Source of the DNA: Shewanella sp. OPT22
GTDB taxonomy: Bacteria > Pseudomonadota > Gammaproteobacteria > Enterobacterales > Shewanellaceae
Length of the DNA stretch: 64,000 nt
Direction of reading: 5' to 3'
NCBI RefSeq assembly: GCF_004168585.1
Contig: NZ_PGVH01000042.1
Location: forward strand, 1-64,000
A program made the translations under genes and the position numbers. A model generated the notes under the pieces. It was not told the origin of the DNA and searched no databases. It saw only the letters and a list, made by a program, of their open reading frames with translations. Each line of letters starts with the position of its first letter. The first letter of the stretch is position 1. Positions 1 through 6,626 of this stretch are shown piece after piece.

Positions 1-84
1 GCAATAGCCATGCTCATTACAAGCATCAATTGCTAAAGCTTGTGAACTTCCGAAAAGTAACAGTAATATAAAAATCTTATTCAT
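1..84 (-). CDS. Partial cassette gene, second copy of the secreted TonB-C-like protein
   Basis: Only the first 28 codons lie in the window. They encode a signal peptide beginning MNKIFILLLLF. Bases 1-95 are identical, without a mismatch, to 2308-2402, so this is a second copy of the first integron cassette. The identity ends exactly at the cassette junction (GTTATGT on the minus strand), as expected for site-specific cassette duplication. Its downstream attC is outside the window. Function is unknown; see the complete copy at 1996-2391. Confidence 0.75.
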   Translation of the reverse strand, partial: MNKIFILLLLFGSSQALAIDACNEHGYC

Positions 85-88
85 AACC

Positions 89-143
89 ACATAACGCCTC
101 ATTCAGCTGCGCCGTAGGCGTCAGCTGGAATGACTTGTTAAGT
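89..143 (-). repeat. attC site (short type)
   Basis: Integron recombination site, bounded by a TAAC core near 92 and GTTAAGT at 137-143. The arms are imperfectly inverted around a central CGCCGTAGGCG. It is nearly identical in its core to the site at 1586-1640. It closes the LprI-like cassette, which is transcribed leftwards away from the integrase. Confidence 0.85.
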
Positions 144-153
144 GCCTGACTTT

Positions 154-582
154 TTACCATGATTTAGGTTTGTATTCCTTTGGTTCTGGTAAAATTGGTT
201 TGGTCGAATCCATATATGTTAAATACGCTGCCCAAATAACCTTTGTTCTTTGATGAGTAAGCTCTAATTTGCACCCAAGAGACATAGCACCTCTAATTGT
301 TCCATCTCTCCAAACATCATAGACAGAGCCGCAATGAGAATTGCGATATTCAAGCCATTTATTCTGTGCTTCATCGATTGACTTTAAAATTACAGAATCC
401 TCAGAATATCTTTCCTTGCTCTTCGATAGGTACTTATCCATCTTTTGTTCTGCAACATTTAGATCTTTAGACATGCAGCGATTTATATCAATTGTCGTCC
501 ATGCTTTGTCACAATCAAGAGTGTTTTCGGCAAAAACAGGATATGCAAACATGAATAACACTAAAAATTTTAAATACTTCAC
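154..582 (-). CDS. Cassette gene: LprI/DUF1311-like secreted protein
   Basis: A 142-residue protein with a signal peptide (MKYLKFLVLFMFAYPVFA) followed by a small cysteine-containing domain of the lysozyme-inhibitor LprI N-terminal (DUF1311) type. The family pattern is visible: C24, C36, the central QNKWLEYRNSHC segment, and a late GCKLELTHQRT helix. Members are periplasmic or surface proteins; inhibition of lysozyme is known for some, but is only inferred here. The start is GTG at 582, chosen because GGAG lies five bases upstream. It has no promoter of its own that I can see, as is usual for a cassette gene. Confidence 0.75.
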   Translation of the reverse strand: MKYLKFLVLFMFAYPVFAENTLDCDKAWTTIDINRCMSKDLNVAEQKMDKYLSKSKERYSEDSVILKSIDEAQNKWLEYRNSHCGSVYDVWRDGTIRGAMSLGCKLELTHQRTKVIWAAYLTYMDSTKPILPEPKEYKPKSW

Positions 583-605
583 TTGTACTCCAATATTCGA
601 TTGGC

Positions 606-662
606 ACTTAACGCCCCCATCAAGCGCCGCCGAAGGCGGTCGCTTGGATGGGCTTGTTAGCT
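606..662 (-). repeat. attC site
   Basis: Bounded by ACTTAAC (606-612) and GTTAGCT (656-662). The arms pair through GCGCCGCC/GGCGGTCGC and CCCATCAAGC/GCTTGGATGGG around a short centre. It closes the VOC-protein cassette, whose stop codon lies inside the site. Confidence 0.85.
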
Positions 663-1058
663 GCTGGCTGGTTGATGGAACTCGATAACATTGCCATCAG
701 GATCTCTGATAAAGAAAAACTGAGCACCATTATATTCAACCTCACCAGTGATCGGAAAACTCAGTTTCTGAATACTACTTTTGGCTGAGCTGTAGTCTGT
801 AATTTCAAGAGCGATGTGCGTATAGCCAGGATATTTCATATTTCCTTCCATCAGCACATTCTTCCTTGGAGCATCTTTTGATACATTCAAAATTAGATTG
901 ATATTTATTCCAGATGGATGCTCAACGATAGCAACAGGCTCTGGGCCAACTGGACCAGCAAGGAAAACAAAACCCAGTTTTCCATAGAATTCACGAGAGA
1001 CTTCCAAGTCTCTAACTCTCAATCCTACATGATTAATTCTGGTAATTTCTTTCATCAT
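657..1058 (-). CDS. Cassette gene: VOC-superfamily (glyoxalase/bleomycin resistance-like) protein
   Basis: A 133-residue single-domain protein of the vicinal-oxygen-chelate fold. Both beta-alpha-beta-beta-beta modules are recognisable: INHVGLRVRDLEVSREFYGK at residues 8-27, and YTHIALEITD followed by FFFIRDPDGNVIEFHQ at the end. H10, the central H and the final E sit where the metal ligands of the family lie. VOC proteins include glyoxalases, dioxygenases and antibiotic-binding proteins; the substrate cannot be told from sequence. Two adjacent ATGs follow an AGGA ribosome binding site; the first is taken. The 3' end runs into the attC site. Confidence 0.85.
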   Translation of the reverse strand: MMKEITRINHVGLRVRDLEVSREFYGKLGFVFLAGPVGPEPVAIVEHPSGININLILNVSKDAPRKNVLMEGNMKYPGYTHIALEITDYSSAKSSIQKLSFPITGEVEYNGAQFFFIRDPDGNVIEFHQPASS

Positions 1059-1086
1059 ATTCCTTTGATGTTAAATGTTGGGAAGC

Positions 1087-1188
1087 AGCTAACGCCTACA
1101 ATAACAGGCTAAAAGTGGTTGGCTAAAATTTAGGAACGTAGTGACTAAAGCCAACCAGTTTTAGTCCTTGTTGATTGGCTTGTTAGCA
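1087..1188 (-). repeat. attC site (long type)
   Basis: Runs from AGCTAAC (1087) to GTTAGCA (1182-1188). The long arms GGTTGGCTAAAATTTAGG and CTAAAGCCAACC pair. Its arms resemble those of the site at 1892-1992, so the two form one attC family. Confidence 0.85.
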
Positions 1189-1562
1189 TTGCTTACTAGC
1201 CAGTTTAAGTTTTCAACTGTTGAATACTCAGTATTTTTAAGTGGGTATATTGATCGATACTCAAGAATTTTCTCATAATACCCATAATCCATTGGTAATT
1301 GGAAGTTGAGGTATTCAAAATATATTGAGCGTTCTCCAGCTAAAGTACGATTTATTTCTATAAGTGAATCTAATTCGCTCTCCAAGAAACTGATGGTTTT
1401 TTCATTACCTTTTTCTCGAAACAGTTTTAATGTAATGAAGGTTTTTGATGCATCAATGAAATAAAAGTCTGAAGCTGAATCTTTCAGCGCTTGGTTATAG
1501 GCAAAAACAAAAGTTACAATAATTGAGGTAATGAAGACGATTGTTTGTATAAAAAGTTTCAT
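1161..1562 (-). CDS. Cassette gene: small membrane-anchored protein of unknown function
   Basis: A 133-residue protein with one N-terminal hydrophobic segment (MKLFIQTIVFITSIIVTFVF, residues 1-20) and a soluble remainder rich in charged residues. It is probably anchored with the bulk in the periplasm. I recognise no family. The ATG at 1562 is preferred over the longer open frame because AAGGAGG lies upstream at 1575-1581, inside the new cassette, while the extension would run into the neighbouring attC. The last nine codons overlap the long attC. Confidence 0.65.
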   Translation of the reverse strand: MKLFIQTIVFITSIIVTFVFAYNQALKDSASDFYFIDASKTFITLKLFREKGNEKTISFLESELDSLIEINRTLAGERSIYFEYLNFQLPMDYGYYEKILEYRSIYPLKNTEYSTVENLNWLVSNANKPINKD

Positions 1563-1585
1563 GTTGAATTTAAACCTCCTTGTAA

Positions 1586-1640
1586 TGCTAACGCCCAATT
1601 CAGCTGCGCCGTAGGCGTCAGCTGGAATTTCTTGTTAGGC
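1586..1640 (-). repeat. attC site (short type)
   Basis: Runs from GCTAAC to GTTAGGC (1634-1640). It has the same CAGCTGCGCCGTAGGCGTCAG core as the site at 89-143. It ends a cassette of about 250 bp with no convincing open frame. Confidence 0.85.
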
Positions 1641-1891
1641 GACCGTCTACTACAGCGAAATACACTTGAAGCAACAACCGCCTTTTAAAAAAATTATAAC
1701 GACCTACAACTTTAAGCCGCCACGACACAAATACTGCTTAATTTTGTTTTACGATAACCTGATAAACACGCTACCGCCAATAACCACAAACAAACTTTCA
1801 GGTTACAACTTTGAACAGCAAATTACAGCTCGAAAAAACAATTGAATTTGCAGTTACAAAACAACTTTATATTTACCCGCCGAGTGGCGGC
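1641..1891 (-). other. Apparently non-coding integron cassette body
   Basis: The segment between two attC sites has no ATG or GTG open frame of meaningful length on the expected strand. It may be a promoter cassette, a regulatory RNA cassette, or a decayed gene. GCCGCCACTCGGCGG-type bases near its upstream end could form a hairpin. Confidence 0.5.
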
Positions 1892-1992
1892 GCATAACGC
1901 CAAAATAACAGGCGTAAAATGTTTGGCTAAAATTTGCGACGAAGGAGCAAAGCCAAACAGTTTTACGTCCTTGTTGATTTTTCTTGTTAGGT
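1892..1992 (-). repeat. attC site (long type)
   Basis: Runs from GCATAAC (1892-1898) to GTTAGGT (1986-1992). The arms GTTTGGCTAAAATTTGCG and GCAAAGCCAAAC pair. It belongs to the attC of the first cassette next to the integrase. Confidence 0.85.
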
Positions 1993-1995
1993 GGT

Positions 1996-2391
1996 TTATT
2001 GACGACTTCTGTTTTTCTGGCTTTTTAAAACTTGGATTAAGCCTCTATGTTCTTTCAACTTACAAACAGAGTCTAATTCTATAAACTCAAAAACACCTTC
2101 AAAATTTTGAACACCACTAAATTGCCACTGTTTGAAGGCTTTTACAACTGAAGTGTTGAGAGTTTTAATACCTTTTATTATTTTTACGTTTTCAGGCTTT
2201 CCCATCAATAAATCAAACTTCAACTTGAATGATTTATTTGAGCATATCTCCAACTGGCTTTCCGTAAATTTAGGAGTGACTATTACAAAAGGTAACCCTT
2301 GTTTTTCGCAATAGCCATGCTCATTACAAGCATCAATTGCTAAAGCTTGTGAACTTCCGAAAAGTAACAGTAATATAAAAATCTTATTCAT
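1996..2391 (-). CDS. First cassette gene: small secreted TonB-C-like protein
   Basis: A 131-residue protein with a signal peptide (MNKIFILLLLFGSSQALA). The mature part has a TonB C-terminal-like strand-helix-strand pattern: KLKFDLLMGKPENVKIIKG, then a helix ending in FKQWQF. Such small periplasmic domains occur alone in many cassettes; a role in TonB energy transfer is not implied. ATG at 2391 is chosen because it opens a good signal peptide; the longer frame starts with a GTG two codons earlier. This is the cassette nearest attI, so probably the most recently inserted. It is duplicated at 1-84. Confidence 0.65.
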   Translation of the reverse strand: MNKIFILLLLFGSSQALAIDACNEHGYCEKQGLPFVIVTPKFTESQLEICSNKSFKLKFDLLMGKPENVKIIKGIKTLNTSVVKAFKQWQFSGVQNFEGVFEFIELDSVCKLKEHRGLIQVLKSQKNRSRQ

Positions 2392-2397
2392 AACCAC

Positions 2398-2708
2398 ATA
2401 ACATTTTAATACTGCGCATTCTCATTTAACCAGAAACCACCAAGACTAAATAAATGCACAACACTATGTTTTATAAAATAAAAAACATGTTAACCGAATT
2501 TAGTTTAACTGGCAAAGTGAGAATTCGCATTTATCTTGTTCAGCATTCTCGTTATCCCAGCCTTGATCAATTTAATCTATTTATTTTCAATACCTTAAGC
2601 TAGTCATTACCGATAAAGTGTGAATCAATGATTGGCTAAATACGCTTGATTTTTAAATTTACTCAATCATACTGTATAAAAATACAGTTAAGAAAATGGA
2701 ATTGCGCT
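2398..2708. other. attI region and divergent integrase/cassette promoter region
   Basis: The stretch lies between the first cassette and the integrase. The attI crossover should be the GTT on the minus strand at 2400-2402, because identity with the duplicated cassette copy ends there. The cassette promoter Pc should read leftwards from this AT-rich segment, but I cannot place its -35 and -10 boxes with confidence. The integrase promoter and a LexA box lie at the right-hand end. Confidence 0.6.
2672..2687 (+). promoter_or_regulatory. LexA (SOS) box of the integron integrase
   Basis: CTGTATAAAAATACAG is a perfect CTGT-N8-ACAG SOS box ending 21 bp before the integrase ATG. LexA control of integron integrases is well established in Vibrio and class 1 integrons. 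The site is intact although the gene behind it carries a nonsense codon. Confidence 0.85.
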
Positions 2709-3674
2709 ATGGTAAATAAAAGCCCTTTTCTGGAGTCGATAAGAGAAGATATTCGGTTGCGTGGATACAGTATAAGAACTGAAAAGTCGTATTTATATTG
2801 GATAAAGCGGTACATTTTATTTAATCAGAAAAAGCATCCCGCAGAGCTAACTTCAGAGCATATTAAAGTATTCTTAAGTTGGTTAGCTACTGATAGGAAT
2901 ATGGCTGTTAATACTCAAAAAGTGGCTTTAAACGCTTTGGTATTTTTATATCAAAATGTATTGAAACAAGAGGTGGGTGACTTAGGCTTCACACTAGCCA
3001 CAAAGCAGCGACAATTGCCTACAGTATTGAGTACATCTGAGGTCAATTCACTTTTGGTCTTATTATCAGGTAGAAACGCTTTAATTATTCAGCTTCTTTA
3101 TGGTAGTGGTCTTAGGATCACCGAGTGTTTGCGCTTAAGAGTTCAGGATATTGACCTAAACAACCTTTCAATTACTGTACGAGATGGCAAAGGTAAGAAA
3201 GATAGACAAACAATTTTAAGTCATTACTGTGCCAAGCAGTTAGAGCCAATCATTGAAGAGGCTGTACAATTACAGCAAACAGATAATAAGCAGGGAATTG
3301 GCCCTTCATTACCGTTTGCTTTGTCCAGAAAGTATCCGAATGCTTTTCGACAAGCTGCTTGAATGTATGTGTTTCCTTCATCTGCTCTTTGTCCTCATCC
3401 AGAGACAGGTGAAATCGTTCGCCATCATCTTCATGCCAGCTCTATAAGAAAAGCATTACAACTGGCGGTAAAACAGTCTGAAATCAGAAAGAAAGTGAAT
3501 TGCCATACCTTCAGGCATTCATTTGCTACTCATCTTTTGGAGCAAGGCCAAGATATTCGGACTGTTCAAGAATTACTTGGACATAATGATTTGAATACAA
3601 CTCAGATTTATACTCATGTTATTGGTCAGCATTATGCGGGGACAGTAAGTTCGCTTGATCGATTGCGTTTATGA
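2709..3674 (+). pseudogene. intI: Integron integrase IntI, interrupted by one in-frame TGA
   Basis: A tyrosine recombinase of the integron family, 321 residues if read through. Catalytic landmarks are present on both sides of the break: R136 in GSGLRITE, the lysine in GKGKKDR, HTFRHSF, and LGH followed by the tyrosine in IYTH. The integron-specific segment YPNAFRQAA stops at a TGA (3360-3362, codon 218), and the same frame resumes at once with [17 protein letters not shown]. The family has tryptophan here, so TGG to TGA is the simplest explanation. The truncated product lacks the nucleophile and cannot recombine cassettes. ATG at 2709 gives the usual N-terminus. Confidence 0.9.
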
Positions 3675-3732
3675 AAAAGAGGTATTGAATTGGACGCTTT
3701 ACTTAATTTTAAAGGCTATGTTTTGTTTAACT

Positions 3733-3956
3733 GTTAGTCATTTATTCAATCATATCTGAAATGCTTAGGCTTCGTTTGGGCGGCTCTGGGGATTCAAAAG
3801 GGGAAACAGCTGGAGGCTTCCCCTTTTGGCGGTGTGGAGTGCAACTCCACGACTTTGTAAACTTCGCAGAAGTTTTGCTGTTTGAACGTTAAAAGTGATG
3901 CTTCACATCCATGGGGCAAGGCGCTGGACACCCGCCTTCGCGAGTGTGACGGTAAC
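3733..3956 (+). repeat. Structured interspersed repeat, copy 1
   Basis: About 224 bp running from GTTAGTCATTTATTCAATC to GTGACGGTAAC. It matches the reverse complement of 49794-50003 at roughly 85-90% by eye. It contains several hairpins, including GTGGAGT-gca-ACTCCAC at 3834-3850 and an AAAAGGGGAA/TTCCCCTTTT stem. No open reading frame is supported. Compared with copy 2 it carries an extra loop of about 15 bases in the second stem. Confidence 0.8.
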
Positions 3957-4288
3957 TTTCTAAATTAGAGTTTATAGATTTGTAAAGATTTGAGGCATTT
4001 CCGAGTTAGCAGAAGTAGTCTGTAATATTTGAACAACCTTATAATCACTTAATGTAAGTCTATGATTATCTGTGTAATATCACTTAAGCAATTATGTTTT
4101 TAAGCTGCTAAACCTGAGCGGTATCTAAAATGGCTTAGGGATACATATACTGAACTGTAAGTTATTCATGAGTTGATAATATTAGATTTTGAGAAAATAT
4201 CTTGACCGAAGCTTTCTAAAAGATAACTTTTCGAACTCAGGAGACAGCAAAATAAGATTTATATTTCTCTCAGAGATATTTGATAAAT
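3957..4288. other. Intergenic stretch with no recognised gene
   Basis: AT-rich sequence between the structured repeat and the gcvP-side terminator. I see no open frame with a ribosome binding site and no repeat. It lies outside the transposon, so it belongs to the host chromosome next to the integron. Confidence 0.5.
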
Positions 4289-4316
4289 AAAAGCAGATCT
4301 TTGCAGATCTGCTTTT
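4289..4316 (-). terminator. Strong intrinsic hairpin, probably the original gcvTHP terminator
   Basis: Perfect 12-bp stem AAAAGCAGATCT / AGATCTGCTTTT with a TTGC loop, with T-rich sequence on either side, so it can act in both directions. Before the Tn7-like insertion it would have lain about 55 bp after the gcvP stop codon. It would also face the integrase from the other side. The link to gcvP is inferred from the reconstructed empty site. Confidence 0.7.
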
Positions 4317-4357
4317 ATTCTTGCAGCTTTTTTATTAGCCAACTTAATTGCATATAC

Positions 4358-4362
4358 TCAAC
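4358..4362. repeat. Left target-site duplication TCAAC
   Basis: TCAAC directly precedes the left transposon end and recurs at 31522-31526 directly after the right end. Five base pairs is the duplication length of Tn7-family elements. Confidence 0.85.
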
Positions 4363-4371
4363 TGATCACAT

Positions 4372-4502
4372 CAAACCTAGATGGAAACTTTGCGTCTATA
4401 TTTTTCAACTAGTTAAGTAGGAAGTAGTGACAAATCTAGTTGGTAACTATTGATGCAGTCAATGCTAGAAATAATTAGCTCTGTTCAAATCTACTTGGAA
4501 AC
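4372..4502 (+). promoter_or_regulatory. Left-end TnsB-type binding sites L1-L3
   Basis: Three copies of CAAAYCTAnnTGGwAAC: 4372-4388, 4431-4447 and 4486-4502. They are 59 and 55 bp apart and all point inwards. They match the right-end sites in inverse orientation. Binding by TnsB is inferred from position and from Tn7 architecture. Confidence 0.85.
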
Positions 4503-4676
4503 ACTTTTGAATACCTTCATATATAAGACTTTCATACTGTAGACATGAACTTGAATTTTGCTCAAACTAATAAAGGGTCTTTAGGGTAAGATAAAGATGG
4601 TACAGTTAATAACTGTACCAGAAGTGCGTATTTAGAATCATGAAGTTAATTATGCTATCTGAAATTTAAAAGTTGT
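4503..4676. other. Transposon left-end inner spacer
   Basis: About 170 bp between the innermost left-end site and the ddmE-like stop codon. It contains GGTACAGTTAATAACTGTACC near 4598-4618, a near-perfect hairpin without a clear T-run, which may end the ddmDE transcript. Nothing else is recognisable. Confidence 0.5.
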
Positions 4677-6626
4677 TTAGCTCTTGTTTAGTTCAATGCA
4701 TTCGGCAAGAGTTTTAAATGGAAATGGCAAAACAGTAGCAGCTTTGTTTCGAACATAATAAGTTGCTGTAAGTTCAACGCATCTTTCCTTAAGATAATCG
4801 GGACCATCTAAAAACCTAATATTGTTAAATTGGCCACGACTAAACTTGAAACCTCCTTTTGGCATTCCTACGAAATAAGCTGAGTGCTCTGAATCATAGA
4901 AGTGACCAGTTTGGGATTCTAAATACTCATTATGCTGACCTTTGAGCGAATAATTTAAAAGGATACCCGTTTCTTCAAAATATTGATCAAATAATGATTT
5001 TTCTGCATTTGATCGATATTTAACGCCCTCATTTTTAAGATCGTCTTTGTAAAACTCTTTTTTCTGTGGAAATTTCTCTAGTAAAAGATTAAGGCATGAT
5101 TTTAAGGGATCTTCTAGTTCAGTATAAGACCTTAAAAAAGAGTTAATATAGTCACGACTCATGCCTTCTGTACTACTTCGTTCTAGGTGGTTTAGTACAT
5201 TAAACAGTATATTACCATCTGGCACTGCTGCAATTCTTTCGTGAATAATGGAGCAAATCTGAGGTTTGCTCTTACTCATATCGACAATATAGTTGATTGT
5301 TTCAAAAAATCGTTCTTTTTCAGTTAGTTCAATACCTAAATCGTCAAAATAGTATTCATCTCTTGATTCGTAAGTAAACTTACCGTTTTGGCATTTCAAG
5401 ATATGATAAATTGGGGAATCGCTTTGATATCGCTGCTCAACTGAAACAAACCAATAATTTTCTTTAAAGTCTTGAATCAAGAATTGCTTTTTTTTACATT
5501 CCAGCTTTATGGCTATTTCTTTTACCCAAGTATCAATTAAAACCTTTATGGCTTTGGTATCTTTTGACGTTATAGTTTTGCTATATACACTTTGGGTGGC
5601 TGAATTTCGATTATAGAATGATTGCTTTATGTCTTCCATACCAGAGCTTTCGTACTCATCTTTACTATCGAGAACAACGAGTAAAGGAGTGATATCGTCG
5701 ACCTCTTCAGGAGTTATAAAAGTAATATCTACAGGCCAACTTTCACCTTTGAGTTTTTCGAAACCTTCAGTTGAAAGTGAAGCATTGACAATTTTAATGC
5801 CACCAGCTTGATTGACGACATCGTAAATCTTGTTGTAAATACTCTTGATTTCGGCGTTACCATAATGCTGACGCCAATCAGCATTCACTTGTTTGAGACT
5901 TATTTTTATTGCGCCATCAAAAACTTTGTTCATTAAATCTATGTAATGATGTAAAGCTCCTGTTCTAGACTTTCTTAAAGAAATGGGTTTTTGGCCTGAA
6001 ATGTCGACAGCATTACTGGTGAACTTCCCTTTGCCCGGACTATGAATTATTAATGTACCGTTTTTGTCTCTATTTAGCACTCCGGTTGTCATATCAAAAG
6101 AATACTTCGGGGCTTGTTCAATGAATGCTGGTGATTTAAACACGATATCTGTTGGGCAAAAAACAGTGCCTTTAAGGTCAACAAAAATTGAATTAAAACG
6201 AACACTTTCTTTTAAATCAATCCCCACACATTTATGAACCGTCTCTTTTTTGAAAGTGTCAGATTCAAGATAAAAGTAGGTTTCTCCTAGGCCAGAGAAA
6301 ACTTGTTCGCCAGCTAACTTTCCTAATGCTCTAGTTAGTAACCGTGTAATCAAAAGATTATCACAGTCTAAAAAGCTTGATTTAACAAACCCTATATCAG
6401 GTAATTTTTTGGGAGCTTGAGATTTGTTATTTAAAAGCACCCAATATTTACCGCCGTGTGAAATTAACCCAAGGGGAGAAGTATGTTTATCTATTTTAGC
6501 GAGTCTCTTGCCATAGCTTAATTGCTTTACATTGGTTGAAAAGTTAACTTGGTAAAGTTTGTACTTGTGGTCCAACTCTGAATGATTTATCAATACATCT
6601 GTTAATGTCGTTAGGCACTTATTCAT
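4677..6626 (-). CDS. ddmE: DdmE-like prokaryotic Argonaute protein
   Basis: A 649-residue protein that I place with DdmE, the Argonaute-like half of the Vibrio cholerae DdmDE plasmid-elimination system (about 690 residues there). A MID-like segment lies at residues 314-350: PLLVVLD, then IKQSFYNRNSATQSV, with K334 and T344-Q345 like the guide-5'-end pocket of Argonautes. The C-terminus (618-649), LTATYYVRNKAATVLPFPF, matches the Argonaute C-terminal pattern. I see no catalytic DEDX tetrad, consistent with a guide-binding but non-cutting protein. It overlaps the helicase gene by four bases (ATGA) and is translated after it. Known role of the family: DNA-guided recognition of plasmids and loading of DdmD. 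The assignment rests on motifs, size and gene order. Confidence 0.75.
   Translation of the reverse strand: MNKCLTTLTDVLINHSELDHKYKLYQVNFSTNVKQLSYGKRLAKIDKHTSPLGLISHGGKYWVLLNNKSQAPKKLPDIGFVKSSFLDCDNLLITRLLTRALGKLAGEQVFSGLGETYFYLESDTFKKETVHKCVGIDLKESVRFNSIFVDLKGTVFCPTDIVFKSPAFIEQAPKYSFDMTTGVLNRDKNGTLIIHSPGKGKFTSNAVDISGQKPISLRKSRTGALHHYIDLMNKVFDGAIKISLKQVNADWRQHYGNAEIKSIYNKIYDVVNQAGGIKIVNASLSTEGFEKLKGESWPVDITFITPEEVDDITPLLVVLDSKDEYESSGMEDIKQSFYNRNSATQSVYSKTITSKDTKAIKVLIDTWVKEIAIKLECKKKQFLIQDFKENYWFVSVEQRYQSDSPIYHILKCQNGKFTYESRDEYYFDDLGIELTEKERFFETINYIVDMSKSKPQICSIIHERIAAVPDGNILFNVLNHLERSSTEGMSRDYINSFLRSYTELEDPLKSCLNLLLEKFPQKKEFYKDDLKNEGVKYRSNAEKSLFDQYFEETGILLNYSLKGQHNEYLESQTGHFYDSEHSAYFVGMPKGGFKFSRGQFNNIRFLDGPDYLKERCVELTATYYVRNKAATVLPFPFKTLAECIELNKS

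Noticed and set aside
3360..3362. Selenocysteine or programmed readthrough at the integrase TGA
   Set aside because: The family has tryptophan here, no readthrough signal or SECIS-like hairpin follows, and the rest of the gene looks normal; a nonsense mutation is simpler.
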